A DNA stretch of 8,042 nt from Spirochaeta sp. (lineage in GTDB: Bacteria; Spirochaetota; Spirochaetia; DSM-27196; Alkalispirochaetaceae), in assembly GCA_027859055.1 (NCBI GenBank), contig JAQIBO010000209.1, positions 1-8,042 on the forward strand, given 5' to 3'. Positions 1 to 6,152 of this stretch are shown here, piece by piece. The position numbers and the translations under genes are program-made. How positions within the stretch are numbered: position 1 is the stretch's first letter; every line of letters starts with the position of its first letter. The notes beneath the pieces are model-generated. The model was not told the DNA's origin, made no database searches, and saw only the letters and a program-made list of their open reading frames with translations.

Positions 1-50
1 GAAAAGAGATTAGAACCCGGGAATCAGTTACTATTACGCGGGAATCGTGT

Positions 51-686
51 TCACAATATCTTGGGACAACGGAAAAAAACAGCGCGGGCGTCTACAACCC
101 GAGGATAATTGTCGCGGGCGGTTAACTGAACCTCGCCATTGTGCTGCGCGTGGTATTCAAGCAGCCACTTCAGCGCCGCCACGATTGGCGCGGCGGCCAC
201 CTCCTTCTCCGTCAGCCCCGCCCGTACACGCATGAGCGGCACCCGGCCACTGCGCCGCGCCTCCAGAATCTCGTGCATCTGTGCTGGAGAGAGTCCTTCA
301 AAATCGGGTTGCGCCTCTTCGTTCATAGTGTTCATCCGACGGTCAACAAAGTTCCGCAGATCTGTTTCGCTCGCGAAATCGCGACCGGCGATCTCATCTC
401 TCACCGTGCGAATCACATCCGACGCCGACGATCTGCGCCCGAGGTACTCCATAAATGACGGGATATCCGCTTCCGGAGGGAGCGCCTCACAGTGGCGCCG
501 ATACTCGTCCATCTCCGCCTGCAGCTCCGCCGGGGACGCGAACCCCGTCTGTTGCAGCAACATCGCCTCGGCATCGCCCTGACCAACGCCGCTGGACGCC
601 CGCGCCCGCGCCTCATCGGCGCGCAGACAGCAGTGTTTGTACTTCTTGCCGCTCCCGCAGGGACACGGATCATTTCTACCAACCAT
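51..686 (-). CDS. SEC-C motif zinc-binding protein, possibly truncated at C-terminus
   Basis: The 211-residue protein opens directly with a SEC-C motif. Residues 3-20 read GRNDPCPCGSGKKYKHCC, with Cys8, Cys10, Cys19 and Cys20 (and His18) as probable zinc ligands; the same motif ends many SecA proteins. The rest is soluble and mostly helical, with no signal peptide or membrane segment. I do not recognise a catalytic domain, so the function is unknown; such proteins often sit in accessory and defence-rich regions. The ATG at 684-686 is favoured because the motif begins at residue 3, and GGGG lies just upstream. The final residues after 'EVQLTARDNYPRVVDARAVF' look unlike a natural end: a run of seven A (73-79, T in the coding strand) precedes a short tail and stop. 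Removing one base keeps the frame open to the window edge. The gene may therefore be frameshifted or truncated, or a sequencing error may be present. Confidence 0.8.
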   Translation of the reverse strand: MVGRNDPCPCGSGKKYKHCCLRADEARARASSGVGQGDAEAMLLQQTGFASPAELQAEMDEYRRHCEALPPEADIPSFMEYLGRRSSASDVIRTVRDEIAGRDFASETDLRNFVDRRMNTMNEEAQPDFEGLSPAQMHEILEARRSGRVPLMRVRAGLTEKEVAAAPIVAALKWLLEYHAQHNGEVQLTARDNYPRVVDARAVFFRCPKIL

Positions 687-703
687 AACACCCCATAATA
701 CAC

Positions 704-760
704 CGAACTGGCGTTGAGAGGGCGCGCCTGACGCTCATCGGGGCCGGGGCCACCCGCCTC
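704..760 (+). repeat. Dispersed repeat X, copy A
   Basis: This 57-bp segment begins CGAACTGGCGTTGAG and ends CCACCCGCCTC. It matches 7924-7980 at 52 of 57 positions by hand alignment, in the same orientation. It fills most of the gap between the start of the SEC-C gene and the end of the MNT-HepT gene. The core contains TGAGxG and CGCTCA, which can pair as a short imperfect stem. No protein is apparent. It may be a dispersed intergenic repeat or a recombination site. Confidence 0.75.
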
Positions 761-765
761 CCTCC

Positions 766-1641
766 CTATTCGTCAGCGTGAGGTTCATCATGCTGGTCAG
801 GTGGATCGATCCACGCCCGTGTAACAGCGATGACGGTACGGATGATTCGAATATCGGAATCGATGAAACGGCGAAGGCGGGTGAACCGGAGGTCGAGGTA
901 TTCGTGAGCCATGACGTTTCGCAGCGGCGCCAGGTTTCGGATTTCCTCGGGAATCGCAGAGAATTCGGGAACCGAGGGGAGAAGATTCAGGATCTGAGCG
1001 TAGGTCTGAGGAATCGGGAGATCCTCGGAAGCCTCTACGATCTTTGCGATATCGATAGTTCCATTGATAAGCACCTCTACCCACCGGTCCAGGTTGCGGC
1101 GCAGGGATCGCTCGCGCTGATACGCGGCAAGATTTGTGTCGGCGAACTCCGGTGCATCCTTCAGTTCATCCTCCAGGAACGCAAGGATACGCTCGAGTCG
1201 ACTGCGGTCCTGGGGGGACAAGGAAGCGCTCCGCGACCGAATCGCCCGCCACTCGCGCTCGGTCTCGAGGAAATCGATCGCCACGTCCGTAATCGCGAGG
1301 ATGTAGCGTGAGCATACCGACTCATCCCGGATGAACACGGGAACACCCGTAGAGACTGCGGACGCGCAGACCACGGCAGGTGCGCGATTCAGGACGAGGA
1401 GGTCTACATTTCTACCGGTTTCCCGTTCCACCGCGAGCTGCATCTTCGCTTCGCCGGTGAGCTCGCGATCCGTCTCGATCTCGAGATGCCGCCCGGACAC
1501 GCCGTACACCGCCACATCCAGGTCCGAGTCGCTCCGCAGACGGGCGGACACGGCGGACCCGAACAGGAATACAAAGGCGATATCATCGAACGGTTCCAGC
1601 GCACCACGGATGGCGCGCCGGAACGCTTCCAGTTGGTTCAT
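766..1641 (-). CDS. Single-chain nucleotidyltransferase (MntA-like) / HepT-like toxin fusion
   Basis: The 291-residue protein joins two halves that are usually separate genes. Residues 1-115 form a minimal nucleotidyltransferase: Gly28-Ser29, ten residues, then Asp40-x-Asp42 give the GSx10DxD motif, and 'NVDLLVLNRAP' follows where the third acidic position is expected. The C-terminal helical half resembles HepT/DUF86, with RNVMAHEY at 241-248. This is an exact Rx4HxY motif, the RNase active site of HEPN toxins. In the two-gene MntA-HepT systems, MntA adds AMP to the HepT tyrosine (here Tyr248) and silences the RNase. All key residues of both halves are present, so this is probably a self-regulating toxin-antitoxin or defence protein. 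I chose the ATG at 1639-1641 because the domain begins there and a good promoter ends just upstream. An in-frame GTG at 1674 would add 11 residues but would place the promoter inside the gene. Confidence 0.85.
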   Translation of the reverse strand: MNQLEAFRRAIRGALEPFDDIAFVFLFGSAVSARLRSDSDLDVAVYGVSGRHLEIETDRELTGEAKMQLAVERETGRNVDLLVLNRAPAVVCASAVSTGVPVFIRDESVCSRYILAITDVAIDFLETEREWRAIRSRSASLSPQDRSRLERILAFLEDELKDAPEFADTNLAAYQRERSLRRNLDRWVEVLINGTIDIAKIVEASEDLPIPQTYAQILNLLPSVPEFSAIPEEIRNLAPLRNVMAHEYLDLRFTRLRRFIDSDIRIIRTVIAVTRAWIDPPDQHDEPHADE

Positions 1642-1650
1642 CTCCGTTCC

Positions 1651-1679
1651 ATCATACGCCGCGGGACGGTCCACTTCAA
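1651..1679 (-). promoter_or_regulatory. Sigma70-type promoter of the MNT-HepT gene, near-leaderless
   Basis: On the minus strand TTGAAG (1674-1679) and TATGAT (1651-1656) are separated by 17 bp, with 4 of 6 and 5 of 6 consensus bases. The -10 box ends only 9 nt before the ATG at 1641, so the transcript would start about 3 nt before the start codon. Prediction from sequence only. Confidence 0.5.
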
Positions 1680-1682
1680 TCG

Positions 1683-1853
1683 GCGGGCGAGATCCCGGAC
1701 GGACGGGGCACCGGCACCGGTACGGCGCACCTCGTCTACGGCGGCGCCGGTCGGATTCACGCCACAGGCTACCAGGTACTTCCGTTTACCGAGTCGTCCG
1801 GGATAGTCAAATCTACCTGGGGGGACAGCGCTCCCGGGAGGGATCGCCCGTGA
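1683..1853 (+). pseudogene. Possible gene fragment in the repeat-rich spacer
   Basis: The stretch 1675-1930 has no convincing gene. One plus-strand frame stays open to a TGA at 1851-1853 and reads as glycine-rich, protein-like sequence ('GTGTAHLVYGGAGRIHATGY', then a short tail). It has no suitable start and its composition faintly recalls repeat-type surface proteins. It could be the remnant of a gene whose beginning was lost, or chance in G+C-rich DNA. Confidence is low. Confidence 0.15.
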
Positions 1854-1875
1854 TTCAGGACCGGTTCTTCCGTGG

Positions 1876-2034
1876 GACATTCATTGGGAGTCAGAAGAGA
1901 GTCGAACTGGCGTTGAGCGGACTGACAAAGAATGAGTAATGTCCCTGACATTCAGGGACAGTCAGAAGTTTACGACGAACTCGCGCGTAAGCTGCCGCTC
2001 CGTTCACCACACCGGTTCAGCGGTACCCGCCTCA
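1876..2034 (+). repeat. Tandem degenerate Y-X-Y-X' repeat block, copy B
   Basis: The block alternates two repeat parts. A degenerate Y (from GACATTCA at 1876) leads into a short X (1903-1921), whose 19 bp are identical to the start of X at 7924. Next comes a full Y at 1924-1967, identical over 44 bp to 7872-7915. A diverged X' follows (about 1976-2034), still recognisable by GACGAACT at its start, GGTTCAG in its middle and ACCCGCCTC at its end. The two GACATTCA strings are 71 bp apart, giving the apparent tandem period. The block separates the MNT-HepT gene from the adenylation operon. Confidence 0.75.
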
Positions 2035-2111
2035 CGGTGGTTCATCAGACCGGCTCTTCACGAAGCCAGTCCCGTTTCTTGGACTCATTATTGTTTGGTC
2101 CCCTTGCATGA
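1932..2111 (+). CDS. Short open frame spanning the Y-X' repeat (doubtful)
   Basis: An ATG at 1932 opens a 59-codon frame, MSNVPDIQGQSE followed by VYDELARKLPLRSPH, ending in TGA at 2109-2111. The twin repeat at 7882 begins with the same 12 residues but stops after 23 codons. The N-terminal coding identity is therefore explained by the 44-bp DNA repeat. No ribosome binding site is clear and no domain is recognised. It may be a relic of a repeat-borne gene or chance. It is listed because it immediately precedes the operon. Confidence 0.15.
   Translation: MSNVPDIQGQSEVYDELARKLPLRSPHRFSGTRLTVVHQTGSSRSQSRFLDSLLFGPLA
1940..1960 (+). other. Perfect 9-bp hairpin inside repeat Y (copy B)
   Basis: TGTCCCTGA and TCAGGGACA are exact reverse complements separated by the 3-nt loop CAT. 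There is no T-tract after it, so it is a poor intrinsic terminator. A REP-like structural element or protein-binding palindrome fits better. The identical hairpin recurs at 7888-7908. Confidence 0.7.
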
Positions 2112-2136
2112 CGGAACGCCTGCGGTGCTGTATGAT
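2108..2136 (+). promoter_or_regulatory. Putative promoter of the four-gene operon
   Basis: ATGACG (2108-2113) and TATGAT (2131-2136) lie 17 bp apart and match the sigma70 consensus at 4 of 6 and 5 of 6 positions. The -10 box ends 10 nt before the ATG at 2147, so transcription would begin only a few nucleotides before that codon. The same TATGAT-to-ATG geometry precedes the MNT-HepT gene. Confidence 0.35.
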
Positions 2137-2146
2137 GAGTACCGAT

Positions 2147-3703
2147 ATGGTCCGGTTATTACAGGAATACCTCACACAGAACGCCCAACGCTTTCCCGAA
2201 AAACTGATGGTTCGTGACGGCGACAATGAGATCACGATCGGGGAGACAGAGCATTGGACCAACCACTTTGCGCGCCACCTGAAACGGATCGGTGTGAAGC
2301 GGCAGGACCCGGTGGCGTTTCTGATGCAGAAGTCGGTCGCGTCGTTTCAGTCGCTAATCTCTATTCTAAAGGCCGATGCGATCTACGTGCCCCTTAACGA
2401 GACCGCCCCGGATGAGCGGAACCGGTACAGTGTTACTCACAGTCGGTGCACGACGGTGATCTGCAACACCGCAAGTTACGAGCAGACGGTCCGGCTGCTG
2501 GGTGACTATAACGCTACAGTGGTCAATATCGACGAGTTCACCTGCGACACCCATGCGTCGACCCCACCGGTATACGAGAACAACAGCGACGATCTCGCGT
2601 ACATCCTCTACACCTCAGGTTCCACAGGAGTTCCCAAAGGGGTGATGATCAGTCACGCCAACGTTATCGACTACGCAGAGTGGACTGTACCGTTTTTCGG
2701 GATAGCGGAACAGGATCGGTTGTCCAGCCATCCGGGGCTCCATTTTGATCTCTCCACCTTTGACGTGTGTACCGCCCTGAAAAGCGGGGCGTCCCTCCAC
2801 ATCGTACCTAAAACCAACTCGATGTTCCCCATCAAGGTGATAGAGTTCATTGAGAAGCATCAGCTGACGCTCTGGAATTCGGTACCGTCGTTGCTTTCGT
2901 TCATCGCGAAATCGGGGGTCCTCAAGCCGGGGCGAATGCCGACGTTACGAATACTGACGTTCAACGGCGAGGTGATGCCGACGCAGACGGCGATCGAGTG
3001 GATGAAAGCGTATCCGCATCTCCGGGTGGTAAACCAGTACGGTCCGACGGAAACGACGTGTGCCAGTCTCTTCTACGAGCTCACCGAGATTCCCGCGGAC
3101 CCGACTCAGCCGATTCCGATCGGCTCACCGATACCGCATACCTACGTATTTGCACTGACTGAGGACCGCCAGCAGGCGGGTGTGGGTGAGGACGGAGAGC
3201 TCCATATCGGCGGCAGTGGTAACGGACGCGGATACTTGTACGACGAGGAGAAAACCGCCGGAAGCTTTATCATCAATCCGATAGACGCGAGGGACACCTC
3301 CAGAGTGTACGCAACGGGGGATCTGGTGCGGCTGCGGGAGGACGGTCACTACGATTTTCTTGGCCGCAAAGATCACCAGGTCAAATACATGGGGTATCGG
3401 ATCGAGCTGGGTGAGATTGAGTCCACGTTCAACTCCTTCGACTATATCGCCGCGTCGGCTGCACTGGGGATTCAAAATCAGGACGTTGGCGGGACCAGGA
3501 TCGTCGCGTTTGTTACCGTCAAGGGATCGGCCACACTGACGGATAAGAGCGAGGCCGAGATGAAGCGCGATCTAGGCCAGAAGCTTCCGGCGTACATGAT
3601 CCCCAAAGAGATCATCGTTCTTGACCGCCTTCCATTGAACGCCAACGGGAAGATCGATCGCCTTGCCCTGACTAAACGGTACGAGAATCAGGAGGGGGCG
3701 TAA
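2147..3703 (+). CDS. DltA-like stand-alone amino acid adenylation enzyme
   Basis: This 518-residue ANL-family enzyme should activate a carboxylic (probably amino) acid with ATP and load it on the carrier protein encoded two genes downstream. Core motifs are intact and in order: TSGSTGVPKG at 156-165; FDLSTFDV from 200, with Asp201 at the position that holds the alpha-amino group in amino-acid-activating members; NQYGPTE at 296-302; YATGD at 388-392; the hinge region around Asp409; GYRIELGE ending at 423; and NANGKIDR with catalytic Lys502. Overall layout and length recall D-alanine:carrier ligase DltA (about 500 residues). However, the DltA-type Cys in 'FCGEVLP' is Asn273 here ('FNGEVMP'), so another substrate is likely. 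No carrier, condensation or thioesterase domain is attached. The start at 2147 is chosen because it aligns with DltA and follows a promoter-like -10 box; 2108, 2132 and 2135 are possible alternatives. The stop overlaps the next start in TAATG. Confidence 0.9.
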   Translation: MVRLLQEYLTQNAQRFPEKLMVRDGDNEITIGETEHWTNHFARHLKRIGVKRQDPVAFLMQKSVASFQSLISILKADAIYVPLNETAPDERNRYSVTHSRCTTVICNTASYEQTVRLLGDYNATVVNIDEFTCDTHASTPPVYENNSDDLAYILYTSGSTGVPKGVMISHANVIDYAEWTVPFFGIAEQDRLSSHPGLHFDLSTFDVCTALKSGASLHIVPKTNSMFPIKVIEFIEKHQLTLWNSVPSLLSFIAKSGVLKPGRMPTLRILTFNGEVMPTQTAIEWMKAYPHLRVVNQYGPTETTCASLFYELTEIPADPTQPIPIGSPIPHTYVFALTEDRQQAGVGEDGELHIGGSGNGRGYLYDEEKTAGSFIINPIDARDTSRVYATGDLVRLREDGHYDFLGRKDHQVKYMGYRIELGEIESTFNSFDYIAASAALGIQNQDVGGTRIVAFVTVKGSATLTDKSEAEMKRDLGQKLPAYMIPKEIIVLDRLPLNANGKIDRLALTKRYENQEGA

Positions 3704-4203
3704 TGAGTGCGATTGCCTTGCGAGAAGCCACAGAAGCCGATTTTGAGACGGTCAAGCCCTGGTTTGAGGATCCGCGGAACAACGTGTTTTTCACCGCGGA
3801 GTTACGGGATATCGCCGAGTACAAAAAGATGTACTACCTCATGGCGTTGCGGGATCGCAAAAACGTGTACTACATGATAGAAACGGAACCGGAACGGAGA
3901 CCAATCGGATTTGTTGCGCTGATCAATATCGACCACGGCGACCGGACGGGGCAGATCTGGTATGTTCTCGGGGACAAAAATCAGCGAAAAAAGGGTGTGA
4001 TGACCGGCGCTGTAGCGCGGGTTCTGGACCGAGCACGGTCCGAACTGGAGCTGCATTCAGTACACACCTGGGTGGTTGACGACAACGTCGCTTCGATCAG
4101 AGTTCTCGAGAACAACGGATTCGCCCGCATCGGCGTTCAGCGGGAGTCGTACTTCTACGACGGGCGCTACAAAGACCGGGTTCTGTTTGACAAGCTGTTG
4201 TGA
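3703..4203 (+). CDS. GNAT-family N-acetyltransferase, RimJ/RimL/PseH-like
   Basis: This 166-residue protein is a single GNAT domain that should move an acetyl group from acetyl-CoA to an amine. The acetyl-CoA loop is at 93-102 (NQRKKGVMTG), related to the R/QxxGxG/A motif but with Met in the last glycine/alanine position. The typical late motif DNVASIRVLENNGF is at 127-140, followed by 'RESYFYDGRYKDRVLF', the ending seen in RimL and in the sugar acetyltransferase PseH. AGGAGG lies a few bases before the ATG, which overlaps the upstream stop by one base, so translation is coupled to the adenylation gene. Position in the operon suggests that it acetylates either the aminoacyl group held on the carrier or the amine-bearing acceptor. 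The substrate cannot be read from the sequence. Confidence 0.85.
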   Translation: MSAIALREATEADFETVKPWFEDPRNNVFFTAELRDIAEYKKMYYLMALRDRKNVYYMIETEPERRPIGFVALINIDHGDRTGQIWYVLGDKNQRKKGVMTGAVARVLDRARSELELHSVHTWVVDDNVASIRVLENNGFARIGVQRESYFYDGRYKDRVLFDKLL

Positions 4204-4226
4204 TGTTATACGAGAAGAAGGGGAAT

Positions 4227-4463
4227 ATGGTGGAAGGTAACTATACGGAGGAACTGGCGGTGATCATCAGGGAGATGAAGAACATCTCCGAGTTTGAAAC
4301 GGACTATCCGTTGATCTCAAGCGGGTTTTTTGATTCGTTTGACATCATGACGTTGGTAGCGCGGGTAGAGGAACGGTTCAACATCAAGATTCCCGGTGAG
4401 GAGATCACGCCGGAAAACCTCGATACCTGCGCAGATATCGCGGCGATGATCCAGCGTCTATAA
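4227..4463 (+). CDS. Free-standing acyl/peptidyl carrier protein
   Basis: This acidic, helical protein of 78 residues has the length and layout of a carrier protein. Ser37 in 'SGFFDSFDIMTLV' is the predicted phosphopantetheine attachment site, with the usual Asp before it and hydrophobic helix II after it. 'IPGEEITPENLDT' forms the helix III region. It would carry the acid activated by the upstream adenylation enzyme as a thioester. The ATG at 4227 is preferred because AAGGGG stands about 4 nt before it and the carrier fold begins soon after. In-frame GTG/ATG codons at 4200-4205 overlap the GNAT stop and would add nine residues. A phosphopantetheinyl transferase is absent from the window, so one encoded elsewhere must activate it. 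Confidence 0.9.
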   Translation: MVEGNYTEELAVIIREMKNISEFETDYPLISSGFFDSFDIMTLVARVEERFNIKIPGEEITPENLDTCADIAAMIQRL

Positions 4464-4464
4464 G

Positions 4465-5313
4465 ATGCCTGACCTGTCCACGCCGATTCTCCGGACTGAA
4501 GACGATTCCTACACCGCAGAAGACATCCGCAGCGTTTTCGTTGCGTCGGGTATCGCCCCTGGCGATACGATGATGGTTCACAGCCGTCTTTTCACCCTGG
4601 GACGGTTGAACACGGAGATCGGCAAGGACGCGGTCCTGGACGCGTTCATCGATGCGCTGAAGGCGGCGGTCGGGCCGGAGGGGACGATTATCTTTCCCGC
4701 GTTTTCCCTGTCCGTGTGCCGGACCGGCGTTTTTGACGTGAACGAGACAAAGTCCGAGATGGGGATTCTCTCGGAAAGAGCGCGCGTGCGTCCGGACAGC
4801 CGACGCAGCATCCACCCCCTCTACTCCGTCGCGATCATCGGAAACGGCGCGGAACGACTCTTGCACAGCAGCGGGGAGACCAGCTTTGGCCCGGGGTCAC
4901 TCTTTGATCTCCTCCACACGATCAGCGCGGGGACGGAACGGGAAACGGTCAAGTTCATGACGATCGGTATGTCGGTCCCCACCGAGGGGATCACTTACGT
5001 CCACTACATCGAGGAGCTGTGCGACGTGCCGTACCGGTATCACAAGACGTTTACTGGGTCGCTGGTGGAGGAAACAGACGGCGTCGAGACACCGTACACC
5101 GTTGATTTCTTTGTTCGTGATCTGTCGACGGAGGTGGTCTTTGACCAGGATGCATTGTGGGAGCGCCTCAACGGGGCGTGCCAGGTCAACCAACAGCGGT
5201 TGGGCAACTCGTCCGTGGCGGTCCTGCCGGAACGGTGTGTCTTTGAAGCGACCAGATCCGCGATAGAACTACAGAGCGATTTCCTATGTAAAGGTGGATA
5301 CCACCCTTCATAG
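4465..5313 (+). CDS. AAC(3)-family N-acyltransferase
   Basis: The 282-residue protein matches the antibiotic N-acetyltransferase AAC(3) fold from end to end. Landmarks are GDTMMVHSRLFTLG (33-46), EGTIIFPAF (72-80), MGILSERARVRPDSRRSIHP (99-118) followed by SVA.IG, FGPGS (141-145), and TYVHYIEE (177-184). The last contains the conserved TxxHxxE, with His180 as probable general base and Glu183 beside it. Classic members acetylate the 3-amino group of aminoglycosides from acetyl-CoA; many relatives sit in surface-polysaccharide or natural-product clusters and modify amino sugars. Here it follows a carrier protein by one base (stop TAA, G, ATG) with no clear ribosome binding site, which suggests translational coupling. 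I infer that it transfers the carrier-bound acyl group to an amine. Antibiotic resistance should not be assumed. Confidence 0.85.
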   Translation: MPDLSTPILRTEDDSYTAEDIRSVFVASGIAPGDTMMVHSRLFTLGRLNTEIGKDAVLDAFIDALKAAVGPEGTIIFPAFSLSVCRTGVFDVNETKSEMGILSERARVRPDSRRSIHPLYSVAIIGNGAERLLHSSGETSFGPGSLFDLLHTISAGTERETVKFMTIGMSVPTEGITYVHYIEELCDVPYRYHKTFTGSLVEETDGVETPYTVDFFVRDLSTEVVFDQDALWERLNGACQVNQQRLGNSSVAVLPERCVFEATRSAIELQSDFLCKGGYHPS

Positions 5314-6152
5314 AAGGAAAAACTCAGATTGAACCCCACCAGCACCGTCACCACGTTGTCCAGCGGTATCGCATCCTCGTCGCGGTCTTCTTCGTCCGCG
5401 GCGGCGTCGGCGGCGAGAGCCGCACGGTAGTAGGTCCCCGGTGCACCTTAGATCACCGGCACCCCGATCGACAGGTTGAGCGATGGCGCGATCGTCCCGC
5501 CGATCCCAAACACCACCTGCCCGGAGTCGTCCTGGTCCGCGTGTTGCCAGGTTATGGCTGGACGCCACGCGCTCCTGAACAGGCCCGGTGTTCTCAACGC
5601 CACGCCGGTACGGTGCCCGATGTAATCGCCCTCCGCGTCCCTGACGTCGCTATCAAACGCGTACTCCATACCAAAGGGCCAATCGCTCTCGTCCGGCTGC
5701 CAGAACAGTTGCCCCATCGCCTCCAACCGCGCGCTGTCGGTACCAAACGACTGATTCCGGTCCCAATGCACCGCCACATCCCCCGCCAGGTTCACCTGCT
5801 CTTTCCCCCAGCTCATCGTCACCGCGCCGGCAAGGTCCTCGTCGATCTGGAAGTGTCCGTGGAGACCGAGGGCAAAGGCGCCAAAGGTCTGTTCCACCTG
5901 CCCGGCGTAGCCATACGCCTTAGGTGAACTCCCACTATGCGCTCCCACCCACTCTTCGCGACCGTAGATCACGCCCGTCGTGGTGCCGCGCAACACCGGG
6001 AACGTCCCCCGCACCGCGATTCCCTCCGATACGCGGGAAACGAGGTTGGCAGGGTTCCCGAGGATTCGCCCCTGTCCCCACGTCATTCCCTGTTTCCCGC
6101 CCCGGACAAACAGCGTGTCCGGGTAGATACCGGCGTGATCACTCGGCAGCAA
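5314..6152 (-). pseudogene. Outer-membrane beta-barrel (porin-like) protein, broken
   Basis: The frame 6152 to 5448 encodes about 234 residues of alternating polar/hydrophobic, aromatic-rich strands typical of an outer-membrane barrel ('FVRGGKQGMTWGQGR', 'NPANLVS', then repeated short strands with Gly-Asp turns). It has no signal peptide and no proper start: the frame enters from a stop at 6159-6161 inside the 3' end of hipA, leaving only a TTG. At 5448-5450 an in-frame TAA follows 'LSIGVPVI'. The same frame then continues with GAPGTYYRAALAADA, an Asp/Glu-rich loop, and a convincing last strand ending in VGFNLSFSF, the aromatic C-terminal signal of barrels. One base change (TAT/TAC to TAA) would explain the stop. 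The natural stop after the final Phe is missing at the junction with the AAC(3)-like gene. I read this as a decayed resident gene trapped between two acquired modules. Confidence 0.75.

Noticed and set aside
139..582. Plus-strand open frame opposite the SEC-C gene
   Set aside because: Low-complexity Ser/Ala/Arg-rich antisense shadow of a gene with a clear zinc motif.
704..760. Repeat X as an integron attC site
   Set aside because: GTTGAGC fits the GTTRRRY core and repeats separate modules, but no matching RYYYAAC partner or long imperfect stem was found, the segment between copies is about 6 kb with several genes, and no integrase is present.
1331..1939. Plus-strand open frame of about 200 codons
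   Set aside because: Most of it is antisense to the MNT-HepT gene, is rich in Arg and Ser as expected of a shadow frame, and runs out into the repeat block.
1940..1960. Intrinsic terminator
   Set aside because: The stem is perfect but no U-rich tract follows, and the same hairpin recurs inside a repeat away from a gene end.
1876..2034. CRISPR array
   Set aside because: Repeat parts are unequal, degenerate and alternate with each other; there are no regular unique spacers and no cas genes.
2147..3703. dltA of a teichoic acid D-alanylation operon
   Set aside because: No dltB or dltD neighbours, the DltA pocket cysteine is replaced by Asn273, and an outer-membrane barrel relic nearby argues against a Gram-positive dlt locus.
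4465..5313. Aminoglycoside resistance gene
   Set aside because: The fold is that of AAC(3), but the operon context with a carrier protein and adenylation enzyme points to biosynthesis or tailoring; resistance cannot be inferred from fold alone.
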